Notes under the pieces: model-generated | Told to the model about the DNA's origin: nothing | The model's input: only the letters and a program-made list of their open reading frames with translations | The model's database searches: none | Part shown: piece by piece, positions 43,654 to 54,214 of the stretch | Layout of the letters: each line of letters starts with the position of its first letter | Position numbering within the stretch: the stretch's first letter is position 1 | Position numbers and translations under genes: made by a program | Assembly (NCBI RefSeq): GCF_030125375.1 | Contig: NZ_JASJUU010000001.1 | Location: 62,001 to 126,000 of the forward strand | DNA length: 64,000 nt | Direction of reading: 5' to 3' | Source of the DNA: Pseudoalteromonas umbrosa | Lineage (GTDB): Bacteria; Pseudomonadota; Gammaproteobacteria; Enterobacterales; Alteromonadaceae

Positions 43654-45132
43654 TTGGAAATTGGCACAATGATATCGCTGGCTTTGTATTTTGTTGCAAT
43701 GTTAGCTATTGGCCTTTATGCCTATCGTAAATCTACCGATGATGTATCTGGGTACATGTTAGGGGGTCGTAATCTACCACCTAGCGTTGCGGCACTCTCA
43801 GCTGGCGCATCAGATATGAGTGGTTGGATCTTAATGGGATTGCCTGGCGCAATGTTTTTAACAGGGTTCAGCAGTACTTGGATTGCGGTTGGTTTGGTAA
43901 TTGGTGCATTCTTAAACTATTTGCTTGTCGCACCAAGACTACGTGTCTACACCGAGGTCGCCAACGATGCGATCACGATTCCAGATTACTTTGCAAATCG
44001 CTTTGAAGACAACAGTAACGCACTGCGTATTGTTTCTGCCATTGTTATTATCGTGTTCTTCACTTTATACACCTCTTCTGGCGTCGTAGCAGGCGGCAAA
44101 CTATTTGAAAACTCATTTGGTATGAGCTACGAAACGGGCTTGTATGTAACAACTGGTGTGGTTGTGCTTTATACCTTATTTGGAGGCTTTTTAGCTGTGA
44201 GCCTAACGGACTTTGTACAAGGCTGTATCATGTTTATTGCTCTTGTTTTAGTCCCTCTAGTGACATTTAGCCTATTAGAACAGCCACTTGTGGCGACGCT
44301 AAATGAGTTAAATCCAGATATGCTCACTTGGGTGGGTGCTGGTGGCGTGATTGGCATTATCTCGGCAATGTCTTGGGGTTTAGGCTATTTTGGTCAACCT
44401 CATATCATTGTTCGTTTTATGTCTGTACGCAGTGTTAAAGATATGCCGACTGCAAGAAATATTGGCATGAGTTGGATGATTGTAGCCACAGTTGGTGCTA
44501 TCACAACGGGTTTGTTTGGTGCAGCCTATGCGCATGAAAACAACATTGTTGTTAAAGATGCTGAAACAATTTTCCTTGTCTTGTCTGAACTATTGTTCCA
44601 CCCATTGATTGCAGGCTTCTTACTGGCTGCTATTTTAGCGGCGATTATGAGCACGATTTCATCACAGCTATTGGTGAGCTCTAGCTCTTTAACTGAAGAC
44701 TTCTACAAGGTATTTATCAAACCGAATGCCACAGATAAAGAGCTGGTCATGGTAGGTCGTATTAGCGTAGCAGCCGTTTCTGTGTTAGCGATTTATCTTG
44801 CTCACGACAGAGAAAGCACAATCTTAAGCTTAGTGAGCAATGCGTGGGCAGGCTTTGGTGCAGCATTTGGCCCATTGGTACTGTTTAGCTTGTTCTGGAA
44901 ACGTATGAACTTCTCAGGTGCGCTTGCAGGTATGGTTGTAGGCGCTGTTACTGTGCTTGTATGGATCTATGCGCCATTTACAATTGCAGGTCAAAACCCA
45001 AGCGGATTCATTTATGAAATCGTACCAGGCTTCATTGCAGCATCAATTGCGATTGTGGCTGTGAGCTTAATGACGGCACCGCCTTCAAAAACGATAGAAG
45101 CTAAATTTGACGAAATGAATCGCGGCCTGTAA
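43654..45132 (+). CDS. putP: sodium/proline symporter PutP
   Basis: PutP imports proline with Na+. The 492-residue protein of the SSS family has about 13 membrane segments and the motifs YMLGGRNLPPSVAALSAGAS, DMSGWILMGLPGA and GLGYFGQPHIIVRFMSVRS, close to E. coli PutP (502). The start is TTG because GGAGGT at 43644-43649 is correctly spaced from it, and the next ATG lies inside the first membrane segment. No putA is next to it. Confidence 0.93.
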   Translation: MEIGTMISLALYFVAMLAIGLYAYRKSTDDVSGYMLGGRNLPPSVAALSAGASDMSGWILMGLPGAMFLTGFSSTWIAVGLVIGAFLNYLLVAPRLRVYTEVANDAITIPDYFANRFEDNSNALRIVSAIVIIVFFTLYTSSGVVAGGKLFENSFGMSYETGLYVTTGVVVLYTLFGGFLAVSLTDFVQGCIMFIALVLVPLVTFSLLEQPLVATLNELNPDMLTWVGAGGVIGIISAMSWGLGYFGQPHIIVRFMSVRSVKDMPTARNIGMSWMIVATVGAITTGLFGAAYAHENNIVVKDAETIFLVLSELLFHPLIAGFLLAAILAAIMSTISSQLLVSSSSLTEDFYKVFIKPNATDKELVMVGRISVAAVSVLAIYLAHDRESTILSLVSNAWAGFGAAFGPLVLFSLFWKRMNFSGALAGMVVGAVTVLVWIYAPFTIAGQNPSGFIYEIVPGFIAASIAIVAVSLMTAPPSKTIEAKFDEMNRGL

Positions 45133-45153
45133 ACAGGCAGTCGCGATAAAAGT

Positions 45154-45181
45154 AAAAGGTGAGCTTCGGCTCACCTTTTTT
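45154..45181. terminator. bidirectional terminator between putP and lipoprotein gene
   Basis: AAAAGGTGAGC and GCTCACCTTTT pair around a TTCG tetraloop, with T runs on both strands. It lies between convergent genes. Confidence 0.9.
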
Positions 45182-45204
45182 GTTTTATTCAGTGAACTTA
45201 AAAA

Positions 45205-45909
45205 TTAAAGACGCGTGCCGAACTCATATACGCAATGTTGGCTTACGTAGTGTTTTTCAACTGGCTTTAGTTGTATTAATTCAATTTCACTGACTTGATC
45301 TTGAGTGACTAGTTGATGTATTTCAAAATAGCGGCTCCAGCTAATGCCTTTGTAAGGTCTTAGCTCCATATATGGATATTGCACATAGTGCCAAGTACCT
45401 TTTAATAATCCTTTATTTTCTTCTGAAACATTCTCACCAGAGATCTCATAGGCACCATTTTTATGGAGTTTGAGCTTATATTCGCTGTCACATGAGGCAG
45501 TTTTAAAATGCTGTGCCAAGTCTGCTTTAAGGAGCGGGCTATTTTGTTTATCTTTTGGAAAGGGATAAATTGCAATGGCGTTTTTGGTGTACCAATGGTT
45601 ACCCTCTTTAAGTGCTTGAATATCTGAGATCTTAAAACCACTTTTGTTGGCCGTTTGCTTGGCAGCTTCTACTGCATTTGGATCTTGCAGCATGAGCGAA
45701 TGAAGCATTGTATTTTGGGAAATGCTTGTTGGGAAATCGAGAGTATTGGTCTCGACGTTGAAACCATTTTCTTCTAGGGCTTGCTTTAATTGAATACGAG
45801 ATTCATCTGGGATGTATTTAGCGTAAATGTGAACAGTTGTGGTGTTCGCACATCCAGCTAAAAATAAGATGAATACGCAAAGAAGGTACTTGCGGAATAT
45901 TATTATCAT
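45205..45909 (-). CDS. lipoprotein of unknown function
   Basis: A 234-residue protein with a lipoprotein signal peptide (FILFLAGC, Cys20). I do not recognise the mature part. It has an alternating polar/aliphatic N-terminal half (about 25-115), a segment TKNAIAIYPFPKDKQNSPLL and a C-terminal beta-rich half with many aromatic residues (WHYVQYPYMELRPYKG). Two further cysteines, in ASCDSEYK and SQHCVYEF, could form a disulfide. The ATG follows GGAAAG at 5 bases. It is a single gene convergent with putP. Confidence 0.7.
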   Translation of the reverse strand: MIIIFRKYLLCVFILFLAGCANTTTVHIYAKYIPDESRIQLKQALEENGFNVETNTLDFPTSISQNTMLHSLMLQDPNAVEAAKQTANKSGFKISDIQALKEGNHWYTKNAIAIYPFPKDKQNSPLLKADLAQHFKTASCDSEYKLKLHKNGAYEISGENVSEENKGLLKGTWHYVQYPYMELRPYKGISWSRYFEIHQLVTQDQVSEIELIQLKPVEKHYVSQHCVYEFGTRL

Positions 45910-45990
45910 TATGTCTTTCCATGTTTGGGTGTGTCGTTATTTTAATCACAGATTGACATGGTTGAAAATAATGAGTTGAACGCTTGAATT

Positions 45991-46024
45991 GAAAAGTAGC
46001 CGTGCAGCTAAGTTGCGCACGGCT
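45991..46024 (-). terminator. terminator of map-glnD-dapD
   Basis: On the minus strand AGCCGTGC and GCACGGCT form an 8-bp stem about 10 bases after the dapD stop, followed by ACTTTTC. It probably ends the transcript from map through dapD. Confidence 0.7.
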
Positions 46025-46033
46025 CGGTATGAG

Positions 46034-46861
46034 TTAGTCTTGTACAGAGCGAAGTAGGGCATTAACACCGACTTTTTCGCGTGTTTGCTTGTCTACTTTT
46101 TTCACGATGATAGCGGCATAAAGACTGTGGGTGCCGTCTTTACTAGGTAGTGAACCTGGCACTACCACAGAACCAGCTGGCACACGACCATAGTGAATTT
46201 CACCAGTTTCTCTGTCATAAATACGTGTGCTTTGAGAGATATAAACACCCATTGAAATAACAGCGCCTTCTTCAACAATCACACCTTCTACGATTTCTGA
46301 ACGCGCGCCGATAAAGCAGTTGTCTTCAATGATGGTTGGATTAGCTTGTAGAGGCTCTAAAACACCGCCAATGCCAACACCACCAGACAGGTGTACATTT
46401 TTACCAATTTGCGCACACGAGCCTACAGTAGCCCATGTATCGACCATAGTGCCTTCATCAACGTATGCACCAATGTTAACGTATGAAGGCATCAATACAA
46501 CGTTTTTACCAACAAAACTGCCTTGACGAGCGACAGCATTTGGTACGACACGCATGCCGCCTTGTTGGAATTGCTCTGGTGTGTAATCGCTAAACTTCAG
46601 TGGTACTTTGTCGTAAAATTGGTTCACACCATCATTCATTGGTTGGTTGTCACGAATTCTAAAAGATAGCAACACTGCTTTTTTTAACCATTGGTGAACA
46701 ACCCACTCACCACTGACTTTCTCAGCAACACGTGCTGCGCCTTTATCTAGTAGCTCTAAAGAATCAATTATTGCGTTTTTAACTTCAGGTGCAACAGCAG
46801 ATGGTGTGATGTTATCGCGGTTTTCCCACGCTTGTTCAATAATACTTTTTAAATCCGACAT
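46034..46861 (-). CDS. dapD: tetrahydrodipicolinate N-succinyltransferase DapD
   Basis: DapD adds succinyl to tetrahydrodipicolinate in the lysine/diaminopimelate pathway in the cytosol. The 275-residue protein (E. coli 274) has the helical N-domain and a left-handed beta-helix of hexapeptide repeats from about 100 ([20 protein letters not shown], then [20 protein letters not shown]). Its ATG follows AGAGGA. It is 11 bp after glnD. Confidence 0.97.
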   Translation of the reverse strand: MSDLKSIIEQAWENRDNITPSAVAPEVKNAIIDSLELLDKGAARVAEKVSGEWVVHQWLKKAVLLSFRIRDNQPMNDGVNQFYDKVPLKFSDYTPEQFQQGGMRVVPNAVARQGSFVGKNVVLMPSYVNIGAYVDEGTMVDTWATVGSCAQIGKNVHLSGGVGIGGVLEPLQANPTIIEDNCFIGARSEIVEGVIVEEGAVISMGVYISQSTRIYDRETGEIHYGRVPAGSVVVPGSLPSKDGTHSLYAAIIVKKVDKQTREKVGVNALLRSVQD

Positions 46862-46872
46862 AGTTTCCTCTT

Positions 46873-49491
46873 TTATTCAGATTCGGCGTTTAATTTTTTC
46901 ATTAATGAATGATGTAAAGCGGTTTTTTCATCTTCACTCAATGCTAAATAATGTTCGTTTGAGACTACGAAAAAGTCTTCTGCACGTTCCCCAACTGTGG
47001 TGATCCGTGCAGCGTGGATATGTAGGTTATGAACCTGTAATACTTCCGCAATTTTGGTTAATAGGCCCTGAATATCCACGGCTTGAATTTCGACTAGGTT
47101 TCTATCGTCACGTGCATGTGGACGGACAATCACTTTTGGTTTGATATTAAAATCTTTAAATCGCTGTGAGCGGTTTTTCTTCAAGCGTATTTTTTTCTTC
47201 GGATCGATCAAGATGCTATCGAGTCCTCTTCGCAAGGTCTTCGCTCGGCTCCCGCTAATGGCATCGCCGTTAACTTCTAAGATAACAAAACTAAATACCA
47301 CATAGTCATCTTTGGTAGTCATGACCTGTGCATGCTGAATTTGTGCTTTTTTACTACCAATAACAGATACAAGTTTGGCAAACAAGCTTGCTTCATAGGG
47401 CGCGTATACAAATACTTGTGTACCACCGTGCATCGGTTTTTCGGATACAGCAACACCTGACTTTGTTTGTTCTCCTAGTGATAGTAGGTACTCACTTTGC
47501 CATGATATCTGTTCTTCACTAAAGCCTGTAAAATAGTTGGGTTTAAAGCGCGCCCAAAGCTGTGCGACGCTTTCTTCATCGAATCCGATTTCGAGCAACC
47601 TTTCCATGGCTTGCGCTTTTTTATCACGGATCTGATCACGCATATCCATCGGGTGCTCTAGACCCAACCTCAATGCACGTTGCGCATGCAAGTAGAGCTC
47701 ACGCAATAAAGTGTTTTTCCAATCATTCCATAAGTTGTCATTGGTCGCACGGATATCCGCCACTGTTAAACAATAGAGATAATCAAGTTGGCGTTCGTTT
47801 TTAACTTTTGAGGCAAACTCATTAATGACATCAGGGTCATTAATGTCTTTTCGCTGTGCAGTTACCGACATGAGTAAATGGTGCTCAACCAGCCAAGCTA
47901 CAAGCTTGGCATCTGAAGGCGTCAGTTTATGCATGCTAGCAAATGCAGTGGCATCAACAGCGCCCAGTTCTGAGTGATCACCGCCACGCCCTTTGGCAAT
48001 ATCGTGGAAAATAGCGGCCAGATACAGTAACTCGGGTTTATCCATTCGTGTCACGATCTCCGCACAGATAGGGAAATCTTTACTAAGCTGCTTGTCGCGA
48101 TATTTATGGATATTGTTAATTAGCTTATGAGTGTGCTCATCCACCGTATACGCATGAAATAAGTCAAATTGCATTTGCCCAAATATGCTTCGCCACTGTG
48201 GTAAATACGCTGCGATAATGCCATGTTTGTGCATCAGCGTGAATGCTCTTCCCATGCCATTTGGATGCTTGAGCAAGCGCATAAATGCATCTCGGCATGC
48301 GGCGTAGTCTTGCAAATCACCCAGCAAACGTCTGCGTACTTGTCTGACTGAGCGTATGGTATTTGGGTCAATATCTGTGATATCAGTATTGTCAGCGATG
48401 TGCTCAAAAAGGACTAAAAGGTTTTCTCGTAAAAAGAACGCGGAGGGATCTTTTACTCGGATTTTGTTACCGATACGTTCAAAATGCGCATCTAAAGGGG
48501 TGACGACATGTGCATCATGATCTGGAAGAATACTTTGCTCAAAGTAGGCGAGCAGCATCTGGTTCATTTCACGAACACGGCTCATGATCCTAAATAAACG
48601 CTTCATCATGCGCTCAACTGATGGCTTACCTTCAGAGCCAAATCCAAGCAATTCAGCTGCATGCGGTTGATAGTCAAATAACAGACGGTTTTCACAGCGC
48701 CCAGCCGCAAGGTGCAGTGCAAAGCGAATATTCCATAGGTTTTCCAAGCACTCCATGAGCTCTTGGTATTCTTCATGAGTTAAATAACCATGGCCAATCA
48801 ACTCTTCTAATGTTTCAGCATGGAAGTGCTTTTTAGCCACCCAAAAAATAGTCTGTAAGTCTCTTAATCCACCAGGGTTTTCTTTTATATTTGGTTCTAG
48901 GTTATAGGCTGTACCATGGCACTTTTTACGTCTAAGCTTTTGCTCTTTGACTTTAGCAATAAAGAAATCATCGGAACGCCAAATAGGAGTTTTCACAATA
49001 TGGCTTTTGAGTCTCTCAAACTCAACAAGGTTACCGCAAATTAAGCGACTTTCTAACAAACTTGTTGTGAAGTGCACATCTTTACTTTTTTGCTCAAGAA
49101 CTTGCTCATGCGTACGGACACTGTGGCCGATGTCCAAGTTTAAATCCCACAAATAGGTAACAAAGATCTCTAAGGCGTTGCGAAGATCATCACAAGGTTC
49201 TCCATCTGTGAGCAGCATAAAATCAATATCAGAAAATGGATGTAGTTCGCCACGTCCATATCCACCGATACCGATTAGCGCCAGTTGAGGAAATTCAGAG
49301 AGGCTGGTTTGAACAAATAGCTTTTTTAATAAGGTATCAATGAATTCAGAGCGTGCCTTAATCAGCAGCCTGACTGGTTGCTTTGAAAATTGATTATTAA
49401 GCCACTTGTAAAAGTAGGTCATACAGCCTTTATAATCATCAAGTTGTTCGGCTTGGTCAAGCAACAACTTTACTTTATTTGGTAACGCCAC
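46873..49491 (-). CDS. glnD: PII uridylyltransferase / uridylyl-removing enzyme GlnD
   Basis: GlnD senses glutamine and modifies PII proteins. The roughly 870-residue protein has a nucleotidyltransferase domain ([18 protein letters not shown]), the GlnD PII-uridylyltransferase domain, an HD domain ([17 protein letters not shown]) and two C-terminal ACT domains. I favour the GTG at 49491 ([10 protein letters not shown]) because AAGGA lies 6 bases upstream. The next in-frame GTG at 49509 has no good ribosome-binding site but would give 878 residues. It lies between map and dapD, as in E. coli. Confidence 0.96.
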   Translation of the reverse strand: MALPNKVKLLLDQAEQLDDYKGCMTYFYKWLNNQFSKQPVRLLIKARSEFIDTLLKKLFVQTSLSEFPQLALIGIGGYGRGELHPFSDIDFMLLTDGEPCDDLRNALEIFVTYLWDLNLDIGHSVRTHEQVLEQKSKDVHFTTSLLESRLICGNLVEFERLKSHIVKTPIWRSDDFFIAKVKEQKLRRKKCHGTAYNLEPNIKENPGGLRDLQTIFWVAKKHFHAETLEELIGHGYLTHEEYQELMECLENLWNIRFALHLAAGRCENRLLFDYQPHAAELLGFGSEGKPSVERMMKRLFRIMSRVREMNQMLLAYFEQSILPDHDAHVVTPLDAHFERIGNKIRVKDPSAFFLRENLLVLFEHIADNTDITDIDPNTIRSVRQVRRRLLGDLQDYAACRDAFMRLLKHPNGMGRAFTLMHKHGIIAAYLPQWRSIFGQMQFDLFHAYTVDEHTHKLINNIHKYRDKQLSKDFPICAEIVTRMDKPELLYLAAIFHDIAKGRGGDHSELGAVDATAFASMHKLTPSDAKLVAWLVEHHLLMSVTAQRKDINDPDVINEFASKVKNERQLDYLYCLTVADIRATNDNLWNDWKNTLLRELYLHAQRALRLGLEHPMDMRDQIRDKKAQAMERLLEIGFDEESVAQLWARFKPNYFTGFSEEQISWQSEYLLSLGEQTKSGVAVSEKPMHGGTQVFVYAPYEASLFAKLVSVIGSKKAQIQHAQVMTTKDDYVVFSFVILEVNGDAISGSRAKTLRRGLDSILIDPKKKIRLKKNRSQRFKDFNIKPKVIVRPHARDDRNLVEIQAVDIQGLLTKIAEVLQVHNLHIHAARITTVGERAEDFFVVSNEHYLALSEDEKTALHHSLMKKLNAESE

Positions 49492-49680
49492 GAGAGATCC
49501 TTGGAGCACAAGATGAACTCAGTTTACTTGTATATTGGCATGACTTGAAGCGCCAAAGACGCGTTTTTTACGGGTTTTATAGGATTGATAGGCTAATTGG
49601 GTATTTTTTACCTAATACTGAACCAATTTGATGAAATGCAAGTGGGGTGCTGCTTGCATTCACAAGCAGCGAATTTTGAT

Positions 49681-50469
49681 TTAAACGTGTTCAATCACAC
49701 GATCAATCGTGTCGTCTTTACGGTGTGTAAGGATTTCAACACCATTATCGGTGACAAGCAGTGTGTGTTCCCACTGTGCAGACAAGCTGCGATCTTTAGT
49801 CACAACAGTCCAATCGTCTTTAAGTAATTTACACTGACGTTTGCCGGCGTTGACCATAGGCTCAATAGTTAAGCACATACCCGCTTTTAATGTTTCACCA
49901 GTACCAGGCTTGCCATAGTGCATAACTTGTGGCTCTTCATGGAATTGTGCACCGATACCATGACCACAGTATTCACGCACGATTGAGTAGTTGAAGCCTT
50001 CAGCAAATTTTTGTATTGCAGCACCAATATCACCAAGTCGTGCACCTGGTTTTACCATCTTAATTGCAAGATAAAGAGATTCTTGAGTGATTTCACTTAA
50101 ACGTTTGCCTTGAATGCTTGGCTTGCCTACGTAGAACATTTTAGAGGTATCACCGTGGTAACCATCTTTGATAACTGTTACATCGATATTGACGATGTCA
50201 CCCTCTTTAAGAGGTTTCTCATTTGGAATACCGTGACAGATGACGTGGTTAACAGATGTACAAATTGATTTTGGAAATCCGTGATAATTGAGTGGTGCAG
50301 GAATGCAGCCTTGTACATCTACAATGTAATTATGACAAATTGTATTTAACTCGTCTGTGGTAACCCCAGGCTTCACATACTCCTCGATCATTTCTAATAC
50401 TTCAGCCGCTAACCTACCGGCAACACGCATTTTTTCGATTTCTTCAGGGGTTTTAATCACTGCACTCAT
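49681..50469 (-). CDS. map: type I methionine aminopeptidase Map
   Basis: Map removes the initiator methionine from nascent proteins. The 262-residue protein (E. coli 264) has the dinuclear-metal ligands in NIDVTVIKDGYHGDTSKMFY (Asp pair), GHGIGAQFHEEP (His, with EE) and LTIEPMV (Glu). The ATG follows TTGGAG at 5 bases. It diverges from rpsB, the conserved arrangement in gammaproteobacteria. Confidence 0.97.
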   Translation of the reverse strand: MSAVIKTPEEIEKMRVAGRLAAEVLEMIEEYVKPGVTTDELNTICHNYIVDVQGCIPAPLNYHGFPKSICTSVNHVICHGIPNEKPLKEGDIVNIDVTVIKDGYHGDTSKMFYVGKPSIQGKRLSEITQESLYLAIKMVKPGARLGDIGAAIQKFAEGFNYSIVREYCGHGIGAQFHEEPQVMHYGKPGTGETLKAGMCLTIEPMVNAGKRQCKLLKDDWTVVTKDRSLSAQWEHTLLVTDNGVEILTHRKDDTIDRVIEHV

Positions 50470-50526
50470 TGAGACTCCAAGTCATATTTTTCACAAAGCA
50501 ATGACGAGCAAATTTTGGTCTCATCA

Positions 50527-50555
50527 TTGAGTTAATTTATTTTATATGGTATAAA
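50527..50555 (+). promoter_or_regulatory. rpsB-tsf promoter
   Basis: TTGAGT at 50527-50532 is 17 bp from TATAAA at 50550-50555, with an extended -10 TG at 50547-50548. A GC-rich GCGCGCC discriminator follows. Such a discriminator is typical of ribosomal promoters under stringent control. Transcription should start near 50562, giving a leader of about 195 bases. Confidence 0.8.
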
Positions 50556-50561
50556 GCGCGC

Positions 50562-50758
50562 CGTCTTTTTACAAATAAATCTTCTCGATTTGATCTTGAT
50601 GGTTGTTTGTACTTAAGACACACAAAATTTAATTTTAACACACACACATATCGACACATACACTTGGGTGCATGTTTGTATCTAAAAAGATACGCAATAA
50701 GCATGTTGGTGCTATGGGATATGTGGAGGCCTAACCCTACTAAATAGAGGAAAATACA
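50562..50758 (+). promoter_or_regulatory. rpsB 5' leader, probable S2 autoregulatory RNA
   Basis: The leader contains a small hairpin (GTATCT-AAAA-AGATAC, 50678-50693). Near the start codon it has the block ATGGGATATGTGGAGGC then CTAACCC (50714-50737), very like the segment I recall from the E. coli rpsB leader. There S2 represses its own operon. The GGG and CCC within the block could pair as part of a fold enclosing GGAGG. The real Shine-Dalgarno (AGAGGA) is nearer the ATG. Confidence 0.6.
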
Positions 50759-51487
50759 ATGGCAAACGTTTCAATGCGCGATATGCTTCAAGCTGGTGTT
50801 CACTTTGGTCACCAAGCACGTTACTGGAACCCAAAGATGAAGCCGTTCATCTTCGGTGCACGTAACCGCGTTCACATCATCAACCTAGAAAAGACAGTTC
50901 CACTTTTCAACGATGCTCTTAAGTTTTTATCAAACGTTGCATCTAACAAAGGTAAAATCCTTTTCGTTGGTACTAAGCGTGCAGCTGGTGAAGCAGTTAA
51001 AGAAGCAGCTATCTCAAGTGAGCAATTCTACGTAAATCACCGTTGGTTAGGTGGTATGTTGACTAACTGGAAAACAGTTCGTCAATCAATCAAGCGTCTT
51101 AAAGACCTTGAAGCACAAAGCCAAGACGGTACTTTCGAGAAGCTTACTAAGAAAGAAGCGCTAATGAAAACGCGTGAAATGGAAAAGCTTGAGAAGAGCC
51201 TTGGCGGTATCAAAGATATGGGCGGTCTACCTGACGCTATCTTCGTAATCGATGCTGACCACGAGCACATCGCTATCCGCGAAGCTAACAACCTAGGTAT
51301 TCCAGTAGTATCTGTTGTTGATACTAACTCAAACCCAGATGGTGTTGATTTCATCATCCCAGGTAACGACGATGCGATCCGTGCAATCCAGCTTTACACT
51401 AACGCTGTTGCAACTGCTATCACTGAAGGTCGTGAAAGCAACATCGTTGCTCAAGCAGAAAACGACGATTTCGTAGAAGCTGAGTAA
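50759..51487 (+). CDS. rpsB: 30S ribosomal protein S2
   Basis: S2 is a small-subunit ribosomal protein. The 242-residue product has the family motifs [36 protein letters not shown] and [20 protein letters not shown]. Codon use is strongly biased to the highly expressed set, as also seen in tsf. It is co-transcribed with tsf, across a 104-bp gap holding a strong hairpin. Confidence 0.98.
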   Translation: MANVSMRDMLQAGVHFGHQARYWNPKMKPFIFGARNRVHIINLEKTVPLFNDALKFLSNVASNKGKILFVGTKRAAGEAVKEAAISSEQFYVNHRWLGGMLTNWKTVRQSIKRLKDLEAQSQDGTFEKLTKKEALMKTREMEKLEKSLGGIKDMGGLPDAIFVIDADHEHIAIREANNLGIPVVSVVDTNSNPDGVDFIIPGNDDAIRAIQLYTNAVATAITEGRESNIVAQAENDDFVEAE

Positions 51488-51496
51488 TTAGCTGTC

Positions 51497-51538
51497 ATCA
51501 AGTCTTCATCCAATTGTGATGAAGACTTGATATTCTTT
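51497..51538 (+). terminator. strong hairpin between rpsB and tsf
   Basis: A perfect 14-bp stem, ATCAAGTCTTCATC with GATGAAGACTTGAT, around a 7-nt loop and followed by ATTCTTT. The T tract is weak, so it probably acts as a partial terminator or an mRNA stabiliser/processing site setting the S2:EF-Ts ratio. Confidence 0.7.
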
Positions 51539-51591
51539 ACAAGCGGTAATTCGCTTATCAAAAAACCGAATTCAGAATTGAGGATATTCTA

Positions 51592-52443
51592 ATGGCTGTA
51601 ACTGCTGCCCTAGTTAAAGAACTTCGCGAGCGTACTGGCGCTGGCATGATGGATTGTAAAAAAGCACTAACTGAAACTAACGGTGACATCGATCTAGCGA
51701 TCGAGAACATGCGTAAGAGTGGTGCTGCTAAAGCTGCTAAGAAAGCTGGTAACATCGCTGCTGAAGGTACAATCCTTATCAAGCAAGGCGAAGGTTTCGC
51801 TGCACTTCTTGAAGTTAACTGTCAAACTGACTTCGTTGCTAAAGACGAAAACTTCCTAGGTTTTGCTAACACTGTTCTTGACGACGCTGTTGCTACTAAA
51901 GCAACAATTGCTGACCTTCAAGCTAAGTTCGAAGAAACTCGTGTTGCACTAGTTGCTAAAATCGGTGAAAACATCAACGTTCGTCGCGTTGAGTACATCG
52001 ATGGTGACAAGCTATCTGCATACCGTCACGGCGACCGTATCGGTGTTGTTGTAACTGGTGATGCTGACGAAGAAACACTTAAGCACGTTGCTATGCACGT
52101 TGCTGCTTCTAAGCCTGACTTCCTTAAGCCAGAAGACGTACCAGCTGACGTTGTTGAAAAAGAAAAAGCGGTTCAAGTAGAAATCGCTATGAACGAAGGC
52201 AAGCCTGCTGAAATCGCAGAAAAAATGGTTGTTGGTCGTATGAAGAAGTTCACTGGTGAGATCTCTCTTACTGGTCAAGCTTTCATCATGGAGCCTAAGA
52301 AGTCTGTTGGTGAGTACCTTAAAGAGAAAGGCGCTACAGTTTCTTCATTCATTCGCCTAGAAGTAGGTGAAGGTATCGAGAAGAAAGAAGAAGACTTCGC
52401 TGCTGAAGTTGCTGCTCAAATCGCAGCTGCAAAAGGCGAATAA
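51592..52443 (+). CDS. tsf: elongation factor Ts
   Basis: EF-Ts exchanges GDP for GTP on EF-Tu. The 283-residue protein (E. coli 283) starts with the UBA-like domain [20 protein letters not shown] and has the signature [18 protein letters not shown], including the TDFV motif that contacts EF-Tu. Codon use is highly biased. It is followed by a strong terminator. Confidence 0.98.
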   Translation: MAVTAALVKELRERTGAGMMDCKKALTETNGDIDLAIENMRKSGAAKAAKKAGNIAAEGTILIKQGEGFAALLEVNCQTDFVAKDENFLGFANTVLDDAVATKATIADLQAKFEETRVALVAKIGENINVRRVEYIDGDKLSAYRHGDRIGVVVTGDADEETLKHVAMHVAASKPDFLKPEDVPADVVEKEKAVQVEIAMNEGKPAEIAEKMVVGRMKKFTGEISLTGQAFIMEPKKSVGEYLKEKGATVSSFIRLEVGEGIEKKEEDFAAEVAAQIAAAKGE

Positions 52444-52512
52444 TCGCAATAGAATAATCTTATTGACATAAAAGTGTTGATTTGCTTTTGCGTCAATGAA
52501 GAAAATTCTCTA

Positions 52513-52557
52513 AAATAACCGCGCATTTATGTCTATCATAAGCGCGGTTATTTTTTG
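52513..52557 (+). terminator. terminator between tsf and pyrH
   Basis: AATAACCGCGC pairs with GCGCGGTTATT. The arms are extended by an inner TTATG/CATAA stem, and six T follow. It ends the rpsB-tsf transcript about 27 bp before pyrH, so pyrH depends on read-through or its own promoter. Confidence 0.88.
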
Positions 52558-52584
52558 TCTCAATTTTAACTTGGCCCGGAAATT

Positions 52585-53325
52585 ATGACTATCAATCGAA
52601 AACCTGTTTTTAGACGCGTTCTTCTTAAATTAAGCGGTGAAGCTTTAATGGGAGATGAAGGCTTTGGTATCGATCCAAAAGTATTGGATCGTATGGCGCA
52701 AGAGATCAAAGAGCTTGTAGAACTCGACGTAGAAGTGGGTTTGGTTATCGGCGGCGGTAACTTTTTACGTGGTGGCTCATTAGCTGAAGCGGGTATGAAC
52801 CGTGTTGTTGGTGATCACATGGGTATGTTGGCAACAGTGATGAATGGTTTGGCAATGCGTGATGCGCTTCATAGAGCATTCGTAAATGCTCGTTTGATGT
52901 CAGCTATTCCACTTAACGGCGTGTGTGATGCCTATAATTGGGCTGAGGCAATTAGCTTGTTAAAATCAGGCCGTGTTGTTATCTTTTCAGCAGGTACTGG
53001 TAATCCATTCTTTACAACCGATTCAGCAGCATGTTTACGCGGCATTGAAATCGAAGCTGACACAGTAATCAAAGCGACAAAAGTAGATGGTGTTTACAGT
53101 GATGATCCTGTTAAAAACCCAGAAGCAACATTGTATAGTCAGCTTACTCATGACGAAATTATTGATAAAGAATTAAAAGTAATGGATTTAGCTGCATTTA
53201 CTCTGGCACGTGACCACAATATGCCTCTGAGCGTATTTAATATGAACAAACCAGGTGCATTAAAGCGTGTTATCATGGGTGAAGACGAAGGCACCCTGAT
53301 CACGTCAAAAAAAGCAGCAGAATAA
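52585..53325 (+). CDS. pyrH: UMP kinase PyrH
   Basis: PyrH phosphorylates UMP to UDP in pyrimidine synthesis. The 246-residue amino-acid-kinase-fold protein has [13 protein letters not shown] at the N-terminus, [11 protein letters not shown] and the UMP-binding region [20 protein letters not shown]. It lies between tsf and frr as in most gammaproteobacteria. Confidence 0.97.
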   Translation: MTINRKPVFRRVLLKLSGEALMGDEGFGIDPKVLDRMAQEIKELVELDVEVGLVIGGGNFLRGGSLAEAGMNRVVGDHMGMLATVMNGLAMRDALHRAFVNARLMSAIPLNGVCDAYNWAEAISLLKSGRVVIFSAGTGNPFFTTDSAACLRGIEIEADTVIKATKVDGVYSDDPVKNPEATLYSQLTHDEIIDKELKVMDLAAFTLARDHNMPLSVFNMNKPGALKRVIMGEDEGTLITSKKAAE

Positions 53326-53335
53326 ATAGCAATTG

Positions 53336-53360
53336 AGAATGGGGCTAGAAGCCCCATTCT
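53336..53360 (+). other. hairpin between pyrH and frr
   Basis: A perfect 11-bp stem, AGAATGGGGCT with AGCCCCATTCT, around an AGA loop, 10 bp after the pyrH stop. TATAGAATAA follows rather than a T run. It looks like an RNA stability or processing element rather than an intrinsic terminator. Confidence 0.6.
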
Positions 53361-53427
53361 TATAGAATAACCCAGCCAGCTAACATGTTTTAGCTGAGGC
53401 TGGAACAGTAAAAATAGGATTGCAACT

Positions 53428-53985
53428 GTGATTAATGATATCCAAAAAGACGCTCAAGAGCGCATGAAAAAAAGTGTGGCAGCACTAGCTAGCCAACTTT
53501 CTAAAATTCGTACAGGCCGTGCACACCCTGCATTACTAGATGGTATTTCAGTATCTTATTACGGTGCAGATACACCATTGAACCAAGTTGCGAACGTAAC
53601 GGTTGAAGATTCACGTACACTTGCTATTAATGTTTTTGATAAGTCATTAGCGCAAGCTGTAGAAAAAGCGATCATGGCTTCAGATCTAGGTCTGAACCCA
53701 ATGTCAGCTGGTACAGTGATTCGTGTTCCTCTACCTCCATTAACTGAAGAGCGCCGTAAAGATTTAATTAAAATCGTGCGCGGTGAAGTTGAAGGTGGCC
53801 GTGTTGCAGTTCGTAATATTCGTCGTGATGCGAACGGTGACATTAAAGCACTATTAAAAGATAAAGAAATTTCTGAAGATGAAGCGCGTCAGGCAGAAGA
53901 TCAAATCCAGAAGATCACTGATGCACACATCAAAGAAATGGATACTCAATTGAGTGCAAAAGAAGCTGAGTTAATGGAAATCTAA
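53428..53985 (+). CDS. frr: ribosome recycling factor
   Basis: RRF splits post-termination ribosomes together with EF-G. The 185-residue protein has [20 protein letters not shown] and [20 protein letters not shown], plus the long C-terminal helices. The start is GTG at 53428 ([16 protein letters not shown]), behind AGGA. It is followed by a terminator. Confidence 0.97.
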   Translation: MINDIQKDAQERMKKSVAALASQLSKIRTGRAHPALLDGISVSYYGADTPLNQVANVTVEDSRTLAINVFDKSLAQAVEKAIMASDLGLNPMSAGTVIRVPLPPLTEERRKDLIKIVRGEVEGGRVAVRNIRRDANGDIKALLKDKEISEDEARQAEDQIQKITDAHIKEMDTQLSAKEAELMEI

Positions 53986-54009
53986 TTTCTAATAATTTGT
54001 TTCGTTATT

Positions 54010-54035
54010 AAAAGCCGCTTTATAGCGGCTTTTTT
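54010..54035 (+). terminator. terminator between frr and uppS
   Basis: AAAAGCCGCT and AGCGGCTTTT pair around TTAT, followed by further T. It ends the pyrH-frr unit. The next 180 bp must hold a promoter for uppS and the genes after it. A TATACT at 54178-54183 is a possible -10 but has no good -35 partner. Confidence 0.88.
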
Positions 54036-54214
54036 GTTACTTTTAGGACTATGCCTAGATTGTGCTAGTTGCAGCATCTTGTCTTTACTTACAATTCAAT
54101 ATTGAGTACAAAATTCAAACAATTCGTATGGGAATTGCAGATAAAGAATTTTATTAGGTTTGCAGCGATGACTGCGCTATACTAGGCGGCGTTTTTTTTA
54201 TTTAAAATAGTACT

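Noticed and set aside
49649..49670. Hairpin GCTGCTTG...CAAGCAGC after map as a terminator
   Set aside because: The minus strand has no T run after the stem, and glnD follows closely in the same direction, so termination here is not supported.
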